A stretch of 64,000 bases of DNA from Sulfurovaceae bacterium (GTDB taxonomy: Bacteria > Campylobacterota > Campylobacteria > Campylobacterales > Sulfurovaceae). Location: contig JAQTLE010000001.1 in NCBI GenBank assembly GCA_028715055.1, positions 186,001 through 250,000 on the forward strand. Reading direction: 5' to 3'. The position numbers and the translations under genes are program-made. Below the pieces are notes generated by a model. The model made no database searches. It was not told where the DNA came from and saw nothing but the letters and a program-made list of their open reading frames with translations. Shown one piece after another: positions 1 to 9,050 of this stretch (positions are counted from its first letter, which is position 1; each line of letters opens with the position of its first letter).

Positions 1-1035
1 ATTCACGGCAGAAGCCACCCAGCTAAAAGCTCTTGCCTTTGCATCTTTATTGATAAGTGGTCCCATAAATGTGTCATCATTGTATGGACTGCCGACTTTT
101 AGTTTGCCGCTCTCTATAGCGATAGTATTTGCAAATTCTTCATAAATATCTTCATGAACATATATCCGCTGAAGGGATATGCATACTTGTCCGCTATTGT
201 AAAATGCACCATAGGTACAACGAACTGCTGCTAGAGCTACATCGGCACTTTTGTCTATGTAAGTGGCCGCATTTCCTCCGAGCTCAAGAGCTACTTTTTT
301 GATACCTGCATTATTAGATATGATTCGTCCTACACCTACCGATCCGGTGAAACTAATCACTCTAGGAATGGAGCTGCTAACTAGTGCAGAACCTACTTCT
401 GCATCTCCATAAACTACACTTAGGGCATTTGGTACAGCATATTGTGAATTGATAAAAAGCTCGGCCAGCATAGACGCGCAAGCCGGAGCTTCCGGAGTAG
501 GTTTGAGCACTACGCAGTTTCCGGCACCTAAGGCCGGAGCTAATTTGTGAGCTATAAGATTGAGCGGGAAGTTAAATGGAGTGATACATATCACTACTCC
601 AGATGGTACTCTCTTGAAATATGATAATGTTTTTCGTCCGCTTGGCATGATATCTGTCGGAATAGTTTCTCCTCCAAAATTAGCTAAAGCCATAGCAGTA
701 AGGCGAATAGTCTCGCTGCATCTGCTAGCTTCAATGCGAGCAAAATATATAGGTTTTGCTACTTCATGTGTGATCATTAGTGCAAATTCTTCTCTTTGTT
801 CATCAAGTTTGTCCGCAACATCATTTAACCATGCTATACGTTGATGCAATGGGGTATCTCTGGCAAGTTTAAAAGCATTTTGGGCAATTTGCAGAGCTTT
901 TTTTGTATCATTTTCATCACAAATTGGAGCTTTGGAGACCACCTCTCCATTAAAAGGATTTCTTTGTTCTGTAAAATTATTTTTATACTCTATGTTAGAG
1001 CCTAAAAAAAGTTTAGCTTCTTTTATTGATGCCAC
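1..1035 (-). CDS. NAD(P)-dependent aldehyde dehydrogenase, 3' part outside window
   Basis: Aldehyde dehydrogenase superfamily enzyme that oxidises an aldehyde to its acid with NAD(P)+, presumably cytosolic. 345 codons are visible and the C-terminus lies beyond position 1. Visible marks are the cofactor region TPFNFPLN, the glycine-rich FTGSVGVG, the general-base motif LELGGN and the nucleophile motif NSGQVCIS. The overall pattern resembles lactaldehyde or glycolaldehyde dehydrogenases, but the substrate cannot be fixed. The start is GTG at 1035, seven bases after GGAGG, with no ATG in a suitable place. A perfect 12-base palindrome lies 30 bases upstream and may regulate it. It is divergent from ilvE. 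Confidence 0.88.
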   Translation of the reverse strand, partial: MASIKEAKLFLGSNIEYKNNFTEQRNPFNGEVVSKAPICDENDTKKALQIAQNAFKLARDTPLHQRIAWLNDVADKLDEQREEFALMITHEVAKPIYFARIEASRCSETIRLTAMALANFGGETIPTDIMPSGRKTLSYFKRVPSGVVICITPFNFPLNLIAHKLAPALGAGNCVVLKPTPEAPACASMLAELFINSQYAVPNALSVVYGDAEVGSALVSSSIPRVISFTGSVGVGRIISNNAGIKKVALELGGNAATYIDKSADVALAAVRCTYGAFYNSGQVCISLQRIYVHEDIYEEFANTIAIESGKLKVGSPYNDDTFMGPLINKDAKARAFSWVASAVN

Positions 1036-1064
1036 AATCTAACCTCCGTGTTAATATTTTCAGA

Positions 1065-1076
1065 GCGACTAGTCGC
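1065..1076. promoter_or_regulatory. 12-bp perfect palindrome, candidate operator
   Basis: GCGACTAGTCGC is self-complementary and GC-rich in an AT-rich spacer. It lies 30 bp upstream of the aldehyde dehydrogenase GTG and about 120 bp upstream of the ilvE -10 box. An operator for the dehydrogenase is the simplest reading; a short hairpin in its 5' UTR is the alternative. Confidence 0.4.
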
Positions 1077-1192
1077 GAGAGCCATCACGCTGAAGACCTA
1101 ATTTTTAGCTTTGCCAAAAATTTGAGTATCAATTGAATATTATTATATCCGAGTGTGATTAAAAATAACTCAACCTTTAACTATGTTTAGGG

Positions 1193-1198
1193 TATAAT
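1193..1198 (+). promoter_or_regulatory. -10 box of the ilvE promoter
   Basis: TATAAT lies 37 bp before the ilvE ATG with no good TTGACA at the -35 spacing. A consensus -10 preceded by AT-rich sequence is usual for vegetative promoters in Campylobacterota. Confidence 0.55.
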
Positions 1199-1235
1199 CA
1201 TCACAATTTTTAAAGAAATACTTTGGAGTAAAATT

Positions 1236-2153
1236 ATGAATGAAGCAAAATATATTTGGATGAATGGTGAATTCAAACCTTGGCATGAGGCTACTACCCA
1301 TGTATTGTCTCATACCCTTCATTACGGCAATGCTGTTATAGAAGGAACAAAAGCTTATAAAACTGCCAAAGGTTATGCTATTTTTCGTCTAAATGACCAT
1401 ACAAAAAGATTGCTTGAATCTGCTAAAATGACACATCTTAATATACCATATACGGTACAAGAACTTAATGATGCCCAAGTGGAATTGCTTCGTAAAAATG
1501 ACTTTAAAGGCGATAATGTTTATTTGAGACCATTTGCATTTTTGGGTTATGGTGTAATGGGCGTTTATCATAAAGATGCTCCGGTAGTTACAGCCGTCGC
1601 TGCTTGGGAGTGGGGTGCGTATTTAGGAGAAGAAGGTATGAAAAAAGGCATAAAACTAAAAATATCTTCAATTAATCGTCCTTCTAATACATCTGCCATG
1701 GGAAAAGCAAAAGCAGCAGCGAATTATCTAAATAGTCAAATGGCAAAATATGAAGCTATTGATTGCGGATACGAAGAAGCTTTGCTTCTTGATGATCAAG
1801 GTTATGTAGCAGAAGCTACAGGAGCTGCATTTTTTATGGTAAAAAATGGTGTTCTTATCTCTCCGCCAAATGATAATAGTTTAGAATCCATTACTCAAAA
1901 AACCGTTATTGAAATGGCAAAGAAGATGGGGATCAAAGTAAAACGCAGAAGAATCTCAAGAGAAGAACTATATGTTGCCGATGAAGCGTTTTTAGCAGGA
2001 ACTGCAGCTGAGATAACGCCGATTCGTATTATAGATGCAAGAGAGATCGGTAATGGCGCAAGAGGCGAAATGACAGAGAAACTTCAATCAGCATATTTTG
2101 ATATAGTTTACGGCAGAAATCCGGACTTTGAACACTATCTTACATACATTTAA
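1236..2153 (+). CDS. ilvE: Branched-chain amino acid aminotransferase
   Basis: PLP fold-type IV transaminase that makes leucine, isoleucine and valine from their 2-oxo acids using glutamate. The 305 residues are full length for the family. The PLP-binding lysine is Lys159 in GKAKAAANY, equivalent to the lysine of the AK(A)GGNY motif in E. coli IlvE. HTLHYGNAVIEG near residue 26 and GTAAEITPI near residue 255 are further class marks. The start ATG follows TTTGGAGT and a consensus -10 box. The gene leads a likely operon with the SPFH protein 15 bp downstream and hisIE. Confidence 0.95.
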   Translation: MNEAKYIWMNGEFKPWHEATTHVLSHTLHYGNAVIEGTKAYKTAKGYAIFRLNDHTKRLLESAKMTHLNIPYTVQELNDAQVELLRKNDFKGDNVYLRPFAFLGYGVMGVYHKDAPVVTAVAAWEWGAYLGEEGMKKGIKLKISSINRPSNTSAMGKAKAAANYLNSQMAKYEAIDCGYEEALLLDDQGYVAEATGAAFFMVKNGVLISPPNDNSLESITQKTVIEMAKKMGIKVKRRRISREELYVADEAFLAGTAAEITPIRIIDAREIGNGARGEMTEKLQSAYFDIVYGRNPDFEHYLTYI

Positions 2154-2168
2154 AGGGAAAATTAACTT

Positions 2169-3218
2169 ATGCCAGCTGACATGAATGACTATTTCAAAAA
2201 GAAAAAGTCAGAACCGAGCAATAATACAAATAAAAATAATAATAGCGGTTTTAATCTGCCGCAAAATCCTTTTTGGGATGGCGGGAAGATCCCGTCATGG
2301 GCTATAGCATTAGGTGTTTTGTTGATACTTCTTTTGTTGTTCAGACCTTTTGCAGTCATAAATTCAGGAGAAGTCGGAATCAAAGTGACACTAGGTAAGT
2401 TTAATACTGAACCCTTAGATCCGGGACTACATTTTTATATACCTATATTTGAGCAAATTATTCCGGTCAATACAAAAATAAGACTCATTACTTATAGCGA
2501 TAAAGAGACTTCATCAGTCGGCGAAAATATGAATGCCAAATATGGTTCAAGTGCCGATGGATTTGAAGGCGGAGTAAAAGTCAATCCATCTATCCAAGTG
2601 CTTGACAAAAGAGGATTGACTGTAAATATAGACATAGCCGTACAATATCAATTAAAAGCAGCCACAGCTCCGGAAACAATAGAAAATTGGGGATCTAGCT
2701 GGGAAGAAAAAATTATTAATTCCAAAGTCAGAGAAGTTGTGCGGGATGTAATAGGTCAATATACGGCTGAACAGCTTCCTGAAATGAGAAACGAGATAGC
2801 TAAATCAATACAAACTCAAATTACGGCAAAAATTGATGCTATTAAAGGCGCGCCTGTGGTTATATCATCCGTTGAACTTAGAAATATTGATCTTCCATCC
2901 AAGATTAAAGATCAAATTGAAAGAGTTCAGATAGCCAAACAAGAAGTGACTATAGCCGAACAACAAAAAGAAAAAGCTAAGCAGTTAGCAGATAAGATAA
3001 CTATTGAAGCACAAGCACAAGCTAATGCAAATAAAGTAATATCTAGTTCGTTATCTCCGCAATTGGTACAAATGGAGCAAATTAAAGTTCAAGGCAAGTT
3101 CAATGATGCCCTTAGAGAAAATAAAAATGCTCAAATATTTTTAACTCCCGGTGGGGCAGTGCCAAATATTTGGATAGATATGAAAAGCAACAAACAACAA
3201 ATAAGTACACAAAAATAG
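2169..3218 (+). CDS. SPFH/prohibitin (band 7) membrane protein, HflK-like
   Basis: Membrane-anchored SPFH-domain protein of the prohibitin/HflK type, a family that forms large ring assemblies and often modulates FtsH proteolysis. A basic, Asn-rich cytosolic tail (residues 1-40) precedes one transmembrane segment (about 42-62). The SPFH domain follows (about 65-260), then an Ala/Gln/Glu/Lys-rich coiled coil (about 255-300). The N-terminus is polar, without HflK's usual Gly/Pro-rich head, and no HflC partner is adjacent. It sits between ilvE and hisIE, an arrangement I recall from Campylobacter. A second in-frame Met at residue 5 is possible, but AAGGGA fits the first ATG. Confidence 0.85.
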   Translation: MPADMNDYFKKKKSEPSNNTNKNNNSGFNLPQNPFWDGGKIPSWAIALGVLLILLLLFRPFAVINSGEVGIKVTLGKFNTEPLDPGLHFYIPIFEQIIPVNTKIRLITYSDKETSSVGENMNAKYGSSADGFEGGVKVNPSIQVLDKRGLTVNIDIAVQYQLKAATAPETIENWGSSWEEKIINSKVREVVRDVIGQYTAEQLPEMRNEIAKSIQTQITAKIDAIKGAPVVISSVELRNIDLPSKIKDQIERVQIAKQEVTIAEQQKEKAKQLADKITIEAQAQANANKVISSSLSPQLVQMEQIKVQGKFNDALRENKNAQIFLTPGGAVPNIWIDMKSNKQQISTQK

Positions 3219-3225
3219 AGGTTTT

Positions 3226-3888
3226 ATGAATATTGATTGGAACAAAACACCACTTTTGCCGGTAATTTCACAAGATGCGATTACAAATGAAGTGCTGATG
3301 TTGGCGTATATGAATCAAGAAGCTTATGAGTTAACCAAAACTACAGGGTTTGCGCATTATTTTAGCCGTAGCAAACAACGTATCTGGAAAAAGGGAGAGA
3401 GTTCAAATCATACACAAGAGATTGTTGATATGTTGCTTGATTGTGACAATGATACCCTACTGCTCAAGGTAAAACAAAATGGAGTAGCTTGTCATACCGG
3501 ACGTAAAAGTTGTTTTTTTACATCTGTCACGCAAAATAAGATCATTTCAGAGCCAGAAGTGAATATGAATGCTCTTTATGGGGTGGTCGATACTCTTTAT
3601 CATACTATTTTGGAGAGAAAATCCGGTCAAGAAACCAAATCATGGACTAAAAAATTATTAGATAATCCAATCTTGTTGAATGAAAAGATAATTGAAGAGG
3701 CAAATGAGCTTTGTAAGGCTATAAAAGAAGAGAGCGATGAGCAAGTGATATATGAAGCTGCCGATCTGCTTTATCATTCATTGGTAGGCTTAGGATCTAG
3801 AGAAATCTCGCCAGACAGAGTTAAACAAGAGCTTGCCCGTAGATTTGGAATGAGCGGTATAGAAGAGAAAGAAAATAGAATTAAATAG
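3226..3888 (+). CDS. hisIE: Bifunctional phosphoribosyl-AMP cyclohydrolase / phosphoribosyl-ATP pyrophosphatase
   Basis: Catalyses steps 2 and 3 of histidine synthesis: hydrolysis of PR-ATP to PR-AMP, then opening of the adenine ring. The N-terminal HisI domain (about residues 1-110) shows the metal-site cysteines in DCDNDT and ACHTGRKSCF. The C-terminal HisE domain (about 120-215) shows EEANELCKA and YEAADLLYH. At 220 residues it has the usual length of the fusion. GAGG lies four bases before the ATG, seven bases after the SPFH gene, so they are probably co-transcribed. A strong hairpin ends the unit. Confidence 0.95.
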   Translation: MNIDWNKTPLLPVISQDAITNEVLMLAYMNQEAYELTKTTGFAHYFSRSKQRIWKKGESSNHTQEIVDMLLDCDNDTLLLKVKQNGVACHTGRKSCFFTSVTQNKIISEPEVNMNALYGVVDTLYHTILERKSGQETKSWTKKLLDNPILLNEKIIEEANELCKAIKEESDEQVIYEAADLLYHSLVGLGSREISPDRVKQELARRFGMSGIEEKENRIK

Positions 3889-3898
3889 TATTATTAAT

Positions 3899-3920
3899 TG
3901 GGGCATATGCCCCAGTTTTA
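3899..3920. terminator. Terminator between hisIE and the convergent secreted-protein gene
   Basis: TTGGGGCATATGCCCCAG contains a 16-base perfect palindrome (GGGGC/GCCCC stem with an ATAT loop), followed on the plus strand by a T-rich stretch. It lies ten bases after the hisIE stop and just before the end of the opposing gene, so it may serve both. Confidence 0.75.
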
Positions 3921-3924
3921 TATT

Positions 3925-4317
3925 TTAAAAAGTGCCCTGTGCTTGCAAGCCAACACTTGTACCGTCAGCTGTTTTGCGCACTACGGGAGTTAAAATATAT
4001 TTATTAGTTACATAGGCGCCTATTGCTGAGCCTATGATGTGCGAAGCAGCATCTATGGCTTGATTTGTTCCATTTCCATCGTTAGCATACTCTATTGCTG
4101 ATTCTACTACAATAATAATACTGCTTGTCCAAAAACCTATTTCGGCACGATTTTCACTATATTTTGGATAAAATTTATCTACTCCATATGTAAGTATTCC
4201 AGCCGTCATGATGCCACCTGCAAAATGAGAAAGTTCACTATTGGCATTGATATCTGATGAAGCATTTGAAATATTAAATAACAATAAAAAAGATGCTAAT
4301 ATTTTTAATTTTTTCAT
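3925..4317 (-). CDS. Secreted or membrane protein of unknown function (YfiM-like pattern)
   Basis: A 130-residue protein with an N-terminal signal peptide (hydrophobic residues 5-18, likely cut after NAS). The rest has spaced hydrophobic glycine-containing segments: SHFAGGIMTAG, a segment near residues 65-75 ending in ESAIEY, and AASHIIGSAIGAY. The H-to-E-to-D/H spacing loosely recalls YfiM-type small envelope proteins, but I cannot assign it firmly. ATG follows an AAAGGA-type site, and a minus-strand TATAAT (4351-4356) lies 34 bases upstream. It appears monocistronic and convergent with hisIE. Confidence 0.6.
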   Translation of the reverse strand: MKKLKILASFLLLFNISNASSDINANSELSHFAGGIMTAGILTYGVDKFYPKYSENRAEIGFWTSSIIIVVESAIEYANDGNGTNQAIDAASHIIGSAIGAYVTNKYILTPVVRKTADGTSVGLQAQGTF

Positions 4318-4350
4318 AATATATATCCTTTTTTTGGGTTAAATTATCTT

Positions 4351-4356
4351 ATTATA
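4351..4356 (-). promoter_or_regulatory. -10 box for the 130-residue secreted protein gene
   Basis: ATTATA on the plus strand reads TATAAT on the minus strand, 34 bp before the ATG at 4317. No -35 consensus is visible. Confidence 0.45.
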
Positions 4357-4376
4357 ACCAATATTTTATTTTGTGG

Positions 4377-5333
4377 TTATATTTTCCAGCCAGCTTGACG
4401 TAATGTCTCATTTAGATACGCTACCATGGCATTTTTACTCCATCCGCACCACTTAGGAGCCAGCAGTGTATCATCAGATATACCGGCTGTCGTTCTTTGC
4501 ACAAGGATATTAGAGGGCTTGATCTCTAGAGCTTTGATAAGTGCAGATGCATACTCTTCTTTTGATATAGGGGTAAATTCTCCGGCTTTATATTCATTGG
4601 CTAAAAGAGTGTTTTTGACTACATATAACGGATGATATTTTATGGCATCTACATCCCAACTATAAACCTCTTTAGCAGTTTCAATCATCATATCTTGGGT
4701 TTCATCCGGCAAGCCGAATATCAGATGAGCACAGACTTTTAAACCTCTTTCTTTTGCTTTAAAGATAGCTTCTTTTGCATTGATTGCATTATGCCCTCTA
4801 TTGATTTTTTCCAATGTCTTATCAAATACGGATTGCACGCCAAATTCTATCCATATCTCTTTTGTTTGACTAAGACTTGCCAGATAGTCAAGTACTTCAT
4901 CAGTTATGCTGTCACTTCTAGTACCGATACTCAAACCTACTACATCAGGATAGCTTAGAGCTTTATCATAAAGAATTTTTAGGGTTTCAAATGGGGCGTA
5001 AGTATTTGTAAATGATTGAAAATAGACAATAAATTTTTTCACTCCTCGCATTTTCATCGTTTTTTGTGTAACACGAATTTGCGAATCGAGTTCTTTGAGC
5101 TGCTGATCTAACAATGGATTTGTTTTGCTTTTTAGATTTAGAGTAATTTTTGCATCTTTTGCAAGATTTGGGCTAAATGATTCATTTAGGCAAAACGTGC
5201 AACCGCCTTTTGCTACCGTACCATCAATATTTGGGCATGTAAATCCACTTAGCCCAATTGGGATCTTTGCTACTTTTGTACCAAATTTTGATTTTAAATA
5301 GCGACCAAATGTCGGTAGAGTTTTTAACTTCAC
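4377..5333 (-). CDS. Radical SAM protein, YhcC/TIGR01212 family
   Basis: Radical SAM enzyme of the YhcC type, function not established. The cluster cysteines are in CPNIDGTVAKGGCTFC (residues about 33-48), a CX9CX2C spacing that differs from the classical CX3CX2C and is typical of the Elp3/YhcC-like group. GVQSV and the later HLIFGLPDET follow the family pattern. At 318 residues it is full length. The start is GTG at 5333, three bases after the purF stop, so it is translated from the purF transcript. There is no closer match to Elp3 because the acetyltransferase domain is absent. Confidence 0.85.
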   Translation of the reverse strand: MKLKTLPTFGRYLKSKFGTKVAKIPIGLSGFTCPNIDGTVAKGGCTFCLNESFSPNLAKDAKITLNLKSKTNPLLDQQLKELDSQIRVTQKTMKMRGVKKFIVYFQSFTNTYAPFETLKILYDKALSYPDVVGLSIGTRSDSITDEVLDYLASLSQTKEIWIEFGVQSVFDKTLEKINRGHNAINAKEAIFKAKERGLKVCAHLIFGLPDETQDMMIETAKEVYSWDVDAIKYHPLYVVKNTLLANEYKAGEFTPISKEEYASALIKALEIKPSNILVQRTTAGISDDTLLAPKWCGWSKNAMVAYLNETLRQAGWKI

Positions 5334-5336
5334 TTA

Positions 5337-6713
5337 TTATAGATCCAGATCATTACATCCCGGGCTTTGCGCACTACCACCTGCAAAATAATTGCCATCA
5401 AAACTCACAAGAGAATATTTGCGTTCGCTTCCAAGAGACTCAACAAGTCCTTCTATAGATAAGAATCCTAAAGAATCGGCACCTATAATATCTGCAATTT
5501 CTTCAGACGAATAATTTGCTGAAATTAGTTCGGCTTGCGTAGGAGTATCTATTCCGTATCTGCAAGGGAATTTAATTTCAGGTGCTGCTATGCGCATATG
5601 CACTTCACTGGCTCCTGCATCTTTGAGCATTTTAACAATTTGTCTAGAAGTCGTACCTCTGACCAAAGAATCATCTATAATAGCTATTTTTTTGCCTTTG
5701 ATGAGGCTGGAAATCGGAGATAGTTTGAGTTTGACCTTGAGGTCTCTTATCTCTTGTGTAGGTTCTATGAAAGTTCTGCCTACATAGTGATTTCTCACAA
5801 TTGCCATTTCAAAAGGCACACCAAGTCCTTCAGCAAATCCTCTAGCAGCCGCTACTCCGCTATCAGGAACCGGAATTACCAAATCCACATCAGCTGGTTG
5901 CTCATAAGCCAATCTTTTTCCCATTGTAAGTCTCGACTCATATACGTTTGTTCCGTCAATGATAGAATCAGGTCTTGAAAAATAAATATATTCAAATGCA
6001 CATGGATGAAAATCAGGCTCAAAAACTTGCTCTGAGATAGGTTCTTTATTATTTTTTCCAAATATGAGCATTTCACCAGGGCGAACATCTCTTATAAATT
6101 CTGCACCAAGCAAATCAAAAGCACAGGTTTCGCTAGCTACTACCCATCCACCATCAGGAAGCCTGCCAAGGCTAAGAGGACGTATACCAAATCTGTCACG
6201 GATAACAAACATTTTAGAACGGCTTTGAATTACCAAACAGTATGCACCCTCGATTCTAGTAAGCATATCTTTGATACGATCCACCAGTTTATCTTTTTGA
6301 CTTTTTGCGATCAAATGAACAATATTTTCTGTATCCATACCGGTTTGGAATATTGCGCCTTTAGCGATAAGTTCGCTCCTAACCTCGTTTTTATTGACTA
6401 GATTTCCATTATGTGCTACAGAAATTTCACCCAATTTATATCTGGCAAAAACAGGCTGTGCATCAAATATTGATTCATTTCCGGCCGTTGAATAACGATT
6501 ATGTCCTATAGCACATGTGCCTTTTAATGTTGCAAATGCTTCTTCATCAAAAACTTCTGTAACCAGTCCTCTTTTTTTAACTAAATTTATTTTGTTGCCG
6601 TCCGCACTGCTGATTCCGCTTGATTCTTGCCCGCGATGCTGCATAGCAAAAAGTGCATAATAAGCATTTTTTGCTGCATTTTCCGATCCATAAATTCCTA
6701 CAATGGCACACAT
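5337..6713 (-). CDS. purF: Amidophosphoribosyltransferase
   Basis: First committed enzyme of purine synthesis: transfers glutamine amide nitrogen to PRPP, giving phosphoribosylamine. The N-terminal Ntn glutaminase domain begins MCAIVGIYG, with Cys2 as nucleophile after Met removal and no propeptide. The PRPP-binding motif is IIDDSLVRGTTS (about residue 345). At 458 residues it is the usual length. A good AAAGGA site precedes the ATG. It lies nine bases after dapB, in a minus-strand run trxB-dapB-purF-yhcC. Confidence 0.96.
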   Translation of the reverse strand: MCAIVGIYGSENAAKNAYYALFAMQHRGQESSGISSADGNKINLVKKRGLVTEVFDEEAFATLKGTCAIGHNRYSTAGNESIFDAQPVFARYKLGEISVAHNGNLVNKNEVRSELIAKGAIFQTGMDTENIVHLIAKSQKDKLVDRIKDMLTRIEGAYCLVIQSRSKMFVIRDRFGIRPLSLGRLPDGGWVVASETCAFDLLGAEFIRDVRPGEMLIFGKNNKEPISEQVFEPDFHPCAFEYIYFSRPDSIIDGTNVYESRLTMGKRLAYEQPADVDLVIPVPDSGVAAARGFAEGLGVPFEMAIVRNHYVGRTFIEPTQEIRDLKVKLKLSPISSLIKGKKIAIIDDSLVRGTTSRQIVKMLKDAGASEVHMRIAAPEIKFPCRYGIDTPTQAELISANYSSEEIADIIGADSLGFLSIEGLVESLGSERKYSLVSFDGNYFAGGSAQSPGCNDLDL

Positions 6714-6722
6714 ATTATTCCT

Positions 6723-7490
6723 TTATAACCCTAGAGCATCATTGATGCTGTATAGTCCATTTTGTTGATTTATAACCCATTTGGCAGCTCTTAATGCGCC
6801 TTTTGAGAATGTTTCTCTACTTGTTGCCGTATGATTGAGTTCTAAAAATTCTCCATCATTATAAAAACCGACAGTATGTCTGCCTACAATATCTCCACCT
6901 CGAAGTGCCATTACTCCGATTTCATCTTTTGTTCTGGCACCTATTTGTCCATCCCTACCGCTAATACGTACCTTGTCAAGCTCTAATCCTCTGCCTTTGG
7001 CTGCAAATTCTGCCAAAGTAAGTGCCGTACCACTAGGAGCATCTACTTTATGACGATGATGTTGCTCTACAATTTCGATATCAAAGTCTTTTAGTGTCGC
7101 AGCTACTTTTTTAACAAGCATTTTTAAAAGAGCAATCCCAGCAGACATGTTTGTAGCATAAAGCACCGGCATTTCTTCAGATGCATCATTAAGAAGATTT
7201 TGCTGATGAGGATTAAGTCCTGTTGTTGCAATCACAAGTGGAGTAGGATTTTTGAGAGCCTCTTCACATAATTCTTGTGTAGCAACAGGTGCTGAAAAAT
7301 CAATAACCACATCAGATGCTTCCAAAAGTTCTTTCATGCTGTTTGTTACCAATACGCCTTTTGGAGCATCGTTTTTTAACTCATCAAATACATGCAATGC
7401 GCTAAGGATCAATGCTTCATCTTGAGCTATATTTTCTATCAAAAGAGTACCGACACGTCCTGTGCTTCCAACTATACCTACTTTTATCAT
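6723..7490 (-). CDS. dapB: 4-hydroxy-tetrahydrodipicolinate reductase
   Basis: Reduces hydroxy-tetrahydrodipicolinate with NAD(P)H in the diaminopimelate/lysine pathway, feeding peptidoglycan cross-links. The N-terminal nucleotide-binding motif is GIVGSTGRVG. The catalytic stretch EQHHRHKVDAPSGTA carries the HH pair and the lysine. At 255 residues it is normal. The ATG directly abuts the trxB stop (TAAATG) with AAAGG inside the trxB end, so translation is probably coupled. Confidence 0.96.
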   Translation of the reverse strand: MIKVGIVGSTGRVGTLLIENIAQDEALILSALHVFDELKNDAPKGVLVTNSMKELLEASDVVIDFSAPVATQELCEEALKNPTPLVIATTGLNPHQQNLLNDASEEMPVLYATNMSAGIALLKMLVKKVAATLKDFDIEIVEQHHRHKVDAPSGTALTLAEFAAKGRGLELDKVRISGRDGQIGARTKDEIGVMALRGGDIVGRHTVGFYNDGEFLELNHTATSRETFSKGALRAAKWVINQQNGLYSINDALGL

Positions 7491-8429
7491 TTATGACCTT
7501 TCTTGAATATATGAAATAACTTCCAATGCTGCAGTTGCACCATCACCTGCCGCACATATTACTTGTTTTGGCGCATCCATACGAATATCTCCAGCTGCAA
7601 AAAGCCCTTCTATTGAAGTGTGCATTTTTAGATTTACTATGACTTGACCTTCTTCATTTACATCACATAAAAAACTGTTATCCGATGATTTTAGTACGTT
7701 ATTGTTTACATTATATCCTACAAATACGAATATGCCAGGGACTTCTAGTTTGATAATATTGCCGTTTTTACTTTCTAGTAAAATGCCGCTTACTCCTGTA
7801 TTGTCTCCCGTGATCTCTTTAGCAGTAGCATCTAATATTATTTCGATATTTTCTTTGTTTTGCACTTTTTGTATAGTTGACGGAGCAGCTCTGAACTCGT
7901 TTCGTCTATGTATGATATAAACTTTGGAGCAAATATTGGATAGATAATATGCTTCTTCCAACGCCGTATCTCCACCACCGATCACCGCTATTTCTTTGTT
8001 TTTATAAAAAAATCCATCACAAGTAGCACATGTACTTATTCCTCTGCCAAAGAATTCATCCTCTCCTGGTATCCCGATTTTTTTTGGAGTACTGCCTGTA
8101 CAGACTATCACGCTTTTTGCCGATACGGGATCTTTCCCGGCAATTTGTATAGTGAAGTTTTCGCCATATTTTTGGATTTGTAAAACTTCATCCATGCGAT
8201 GTTCTAACCCAAAATGAAAACATTGTTTTTGCCAGCCGTCCATAAAATCCATACCGCTTTTTGTGTGATCAAAAAAACCGGGATAATTTTCTATTTCACT
8301 ACTTTGTGTAATTTGTCCACCGGGCATGCCTCTTTCAAAAAGAGCAACACTCTTTAAGCCACCTCTTGTTGCATATAGTCCAGCTGCAAGTCCCGCAGGC
8401 CCTCCACCTATAATTGCACAATCTAGCAT
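7491..8429 (-). CDS. trxB: Thioredoxin reductase
   Basis: FAD-dependent NADPH:thioredoxin reductase. The FAD-binding [10 protein letters not shown] is at residues 8-17, the redox pair is in CATCDGFF (about 135), the NADPH-binding [10 protein letters not shown] is near 152, and the C-terminal FAD motif is AAGDIR. The 312 residues are full length. AAGGAAAT precedes the ATG. Its substrate gene trxA lies 142 bp upstream on the same strand, separated by a strong hairpin, so the pair is adjacent but probably uses separate promoters. Confidence 0.96.
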   Translation of the reverse strand: MLDCAIIGGGPAGLAAGLYATRGGLKSVALFERGMPGGQITQSSEIENYPGFFDHTKSGMDFMDGWQKQCFHFGLEHRMDEVLQIQKYGENFTIQIAGKDPVSAKSVIVCTGSTPKKIGIPGEDEFFGRGISTCATCDGFFYKNKEIAVIGGGDTALEEAYYLSNICSKVYIIHRRNEFRAAPSTIQKVQNKENIEIILDATAKEITGDNTGVSGILLESKNGNIIKLEVPGIFVFVGYNVNNNVLKSSDNSFLCDVNEEGQVIVNLKMHTSIEGLFAAGDIRMDAPKQVICAAGDGATAALEVISYIQERS

Positions 8430-8535
8430 TATTTCCTTCTTAAATGGTTGATTTATTGTTTATTGGATATTTTGCATATCTATATCATCTTAATTAATGT
8501 AGCGATTGTATCTAAAAAGAGGTAAAAGAAGTAAG

Positions 8536-8563
8536 ATAAAAGAGGATTACTATCCTCTTTTAT
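8536..8563 (-). terminator. Terminator after trxA
   Basis: A 12-bp perfect inverted repeat (arms ATAAAAGAGGAT and ATCCTCTTTTAT, four-base loop) lies eight bases after the trxA stop. On the minus strand the 3' arm ends in a TTTTAT run, consistent with intrinsic termination. Confidence 0.75.
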
Positions 8564-8570
8564 GCTAGTT

Positions 8571-8888
8571 TTAAAGAAGTGCGTTGAGTTTTTGAGTAAA
8601 CGCATCTTTTGATGCAGCACCAATCATTTGATCTACTAATTCTCCATTTTTAAAGAAAAGAATAGTTGGTATAGATCTGATTCCAAATTTTATAGCAATA
8701 TCTTGTTCATCATCTGTGTTTACTTTGCATATGTTGGCTTTACCTTCAAAATCATTTGCAAGTTCTTCGATTACAGGAGCTATCATGCGGCAAGGCCCAC
8801 ACCAAGGCGCCCAAAAATCTACCAAAGAAACACCTTCTTTGATGGTTGATTCAAAATTACTATTTGTTAGTTCTATATATTTTCCCAT
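8571..8888 (-). CDS. trxA: Thioredoxin
   Basis: Small cytosolic dithiol carrier reduced by the neighbouring TrxB. The active site WCGPCR is at about residues 28-33, and the cis-proline motif SIPTI is at about 72. The 105 residues make a canonical single-domain thioredoxin without signal peptide. ATG follows AAAAGG. A weak minus-strand -10 (TATTAT, 8920-8925) is upstream, and a 12-bp hairpin closes the transcript. Confidence 0.96.
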   Translation of the reverse strand: MGKYIELTNSNFESTIKEGVSLVDFWAPWCGPCRMIAPVIEELANDFEGKANICKVNTDDEQDIAIKFGIRSIPTILFFKNGELVDQMIGAASKDAFTQKLNALL

Positions 8889-8919
8889 TCATTTTCCTTT
8901 TATAAATATCGTATTTTTT

Positions 8920-8925
8920 ATAATA
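8920..8925 (-). promoter_or_regulatory. Possible -10 box for trxA
   Basis: Minus-strand TATTAT, 32 bp before the trxA ATG, preceded by GTG (a possible extended -10). The spacer to the PhyH gene (8889-9050) is otherwise AT-rich with no other clear signal. Confidence 0.35.
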
Positions 8926-9050
8926 CACTAAATTTCGTTTAAAATTTCTTTATTTCAACGATTAATGCAACTTTATCCAATCTTGTTTATTTTGTCAATA
9001 CTTTATATAGAATTACTATAACATTTCATTGTATAATTTTTCATCAAATC

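Noticed and set aside
560-844. Plus-strand open frame of 94 codons
   Set aside because: Lies antisense within the aldehyde dehydrogenase gene, has no ribosome site and no family features.
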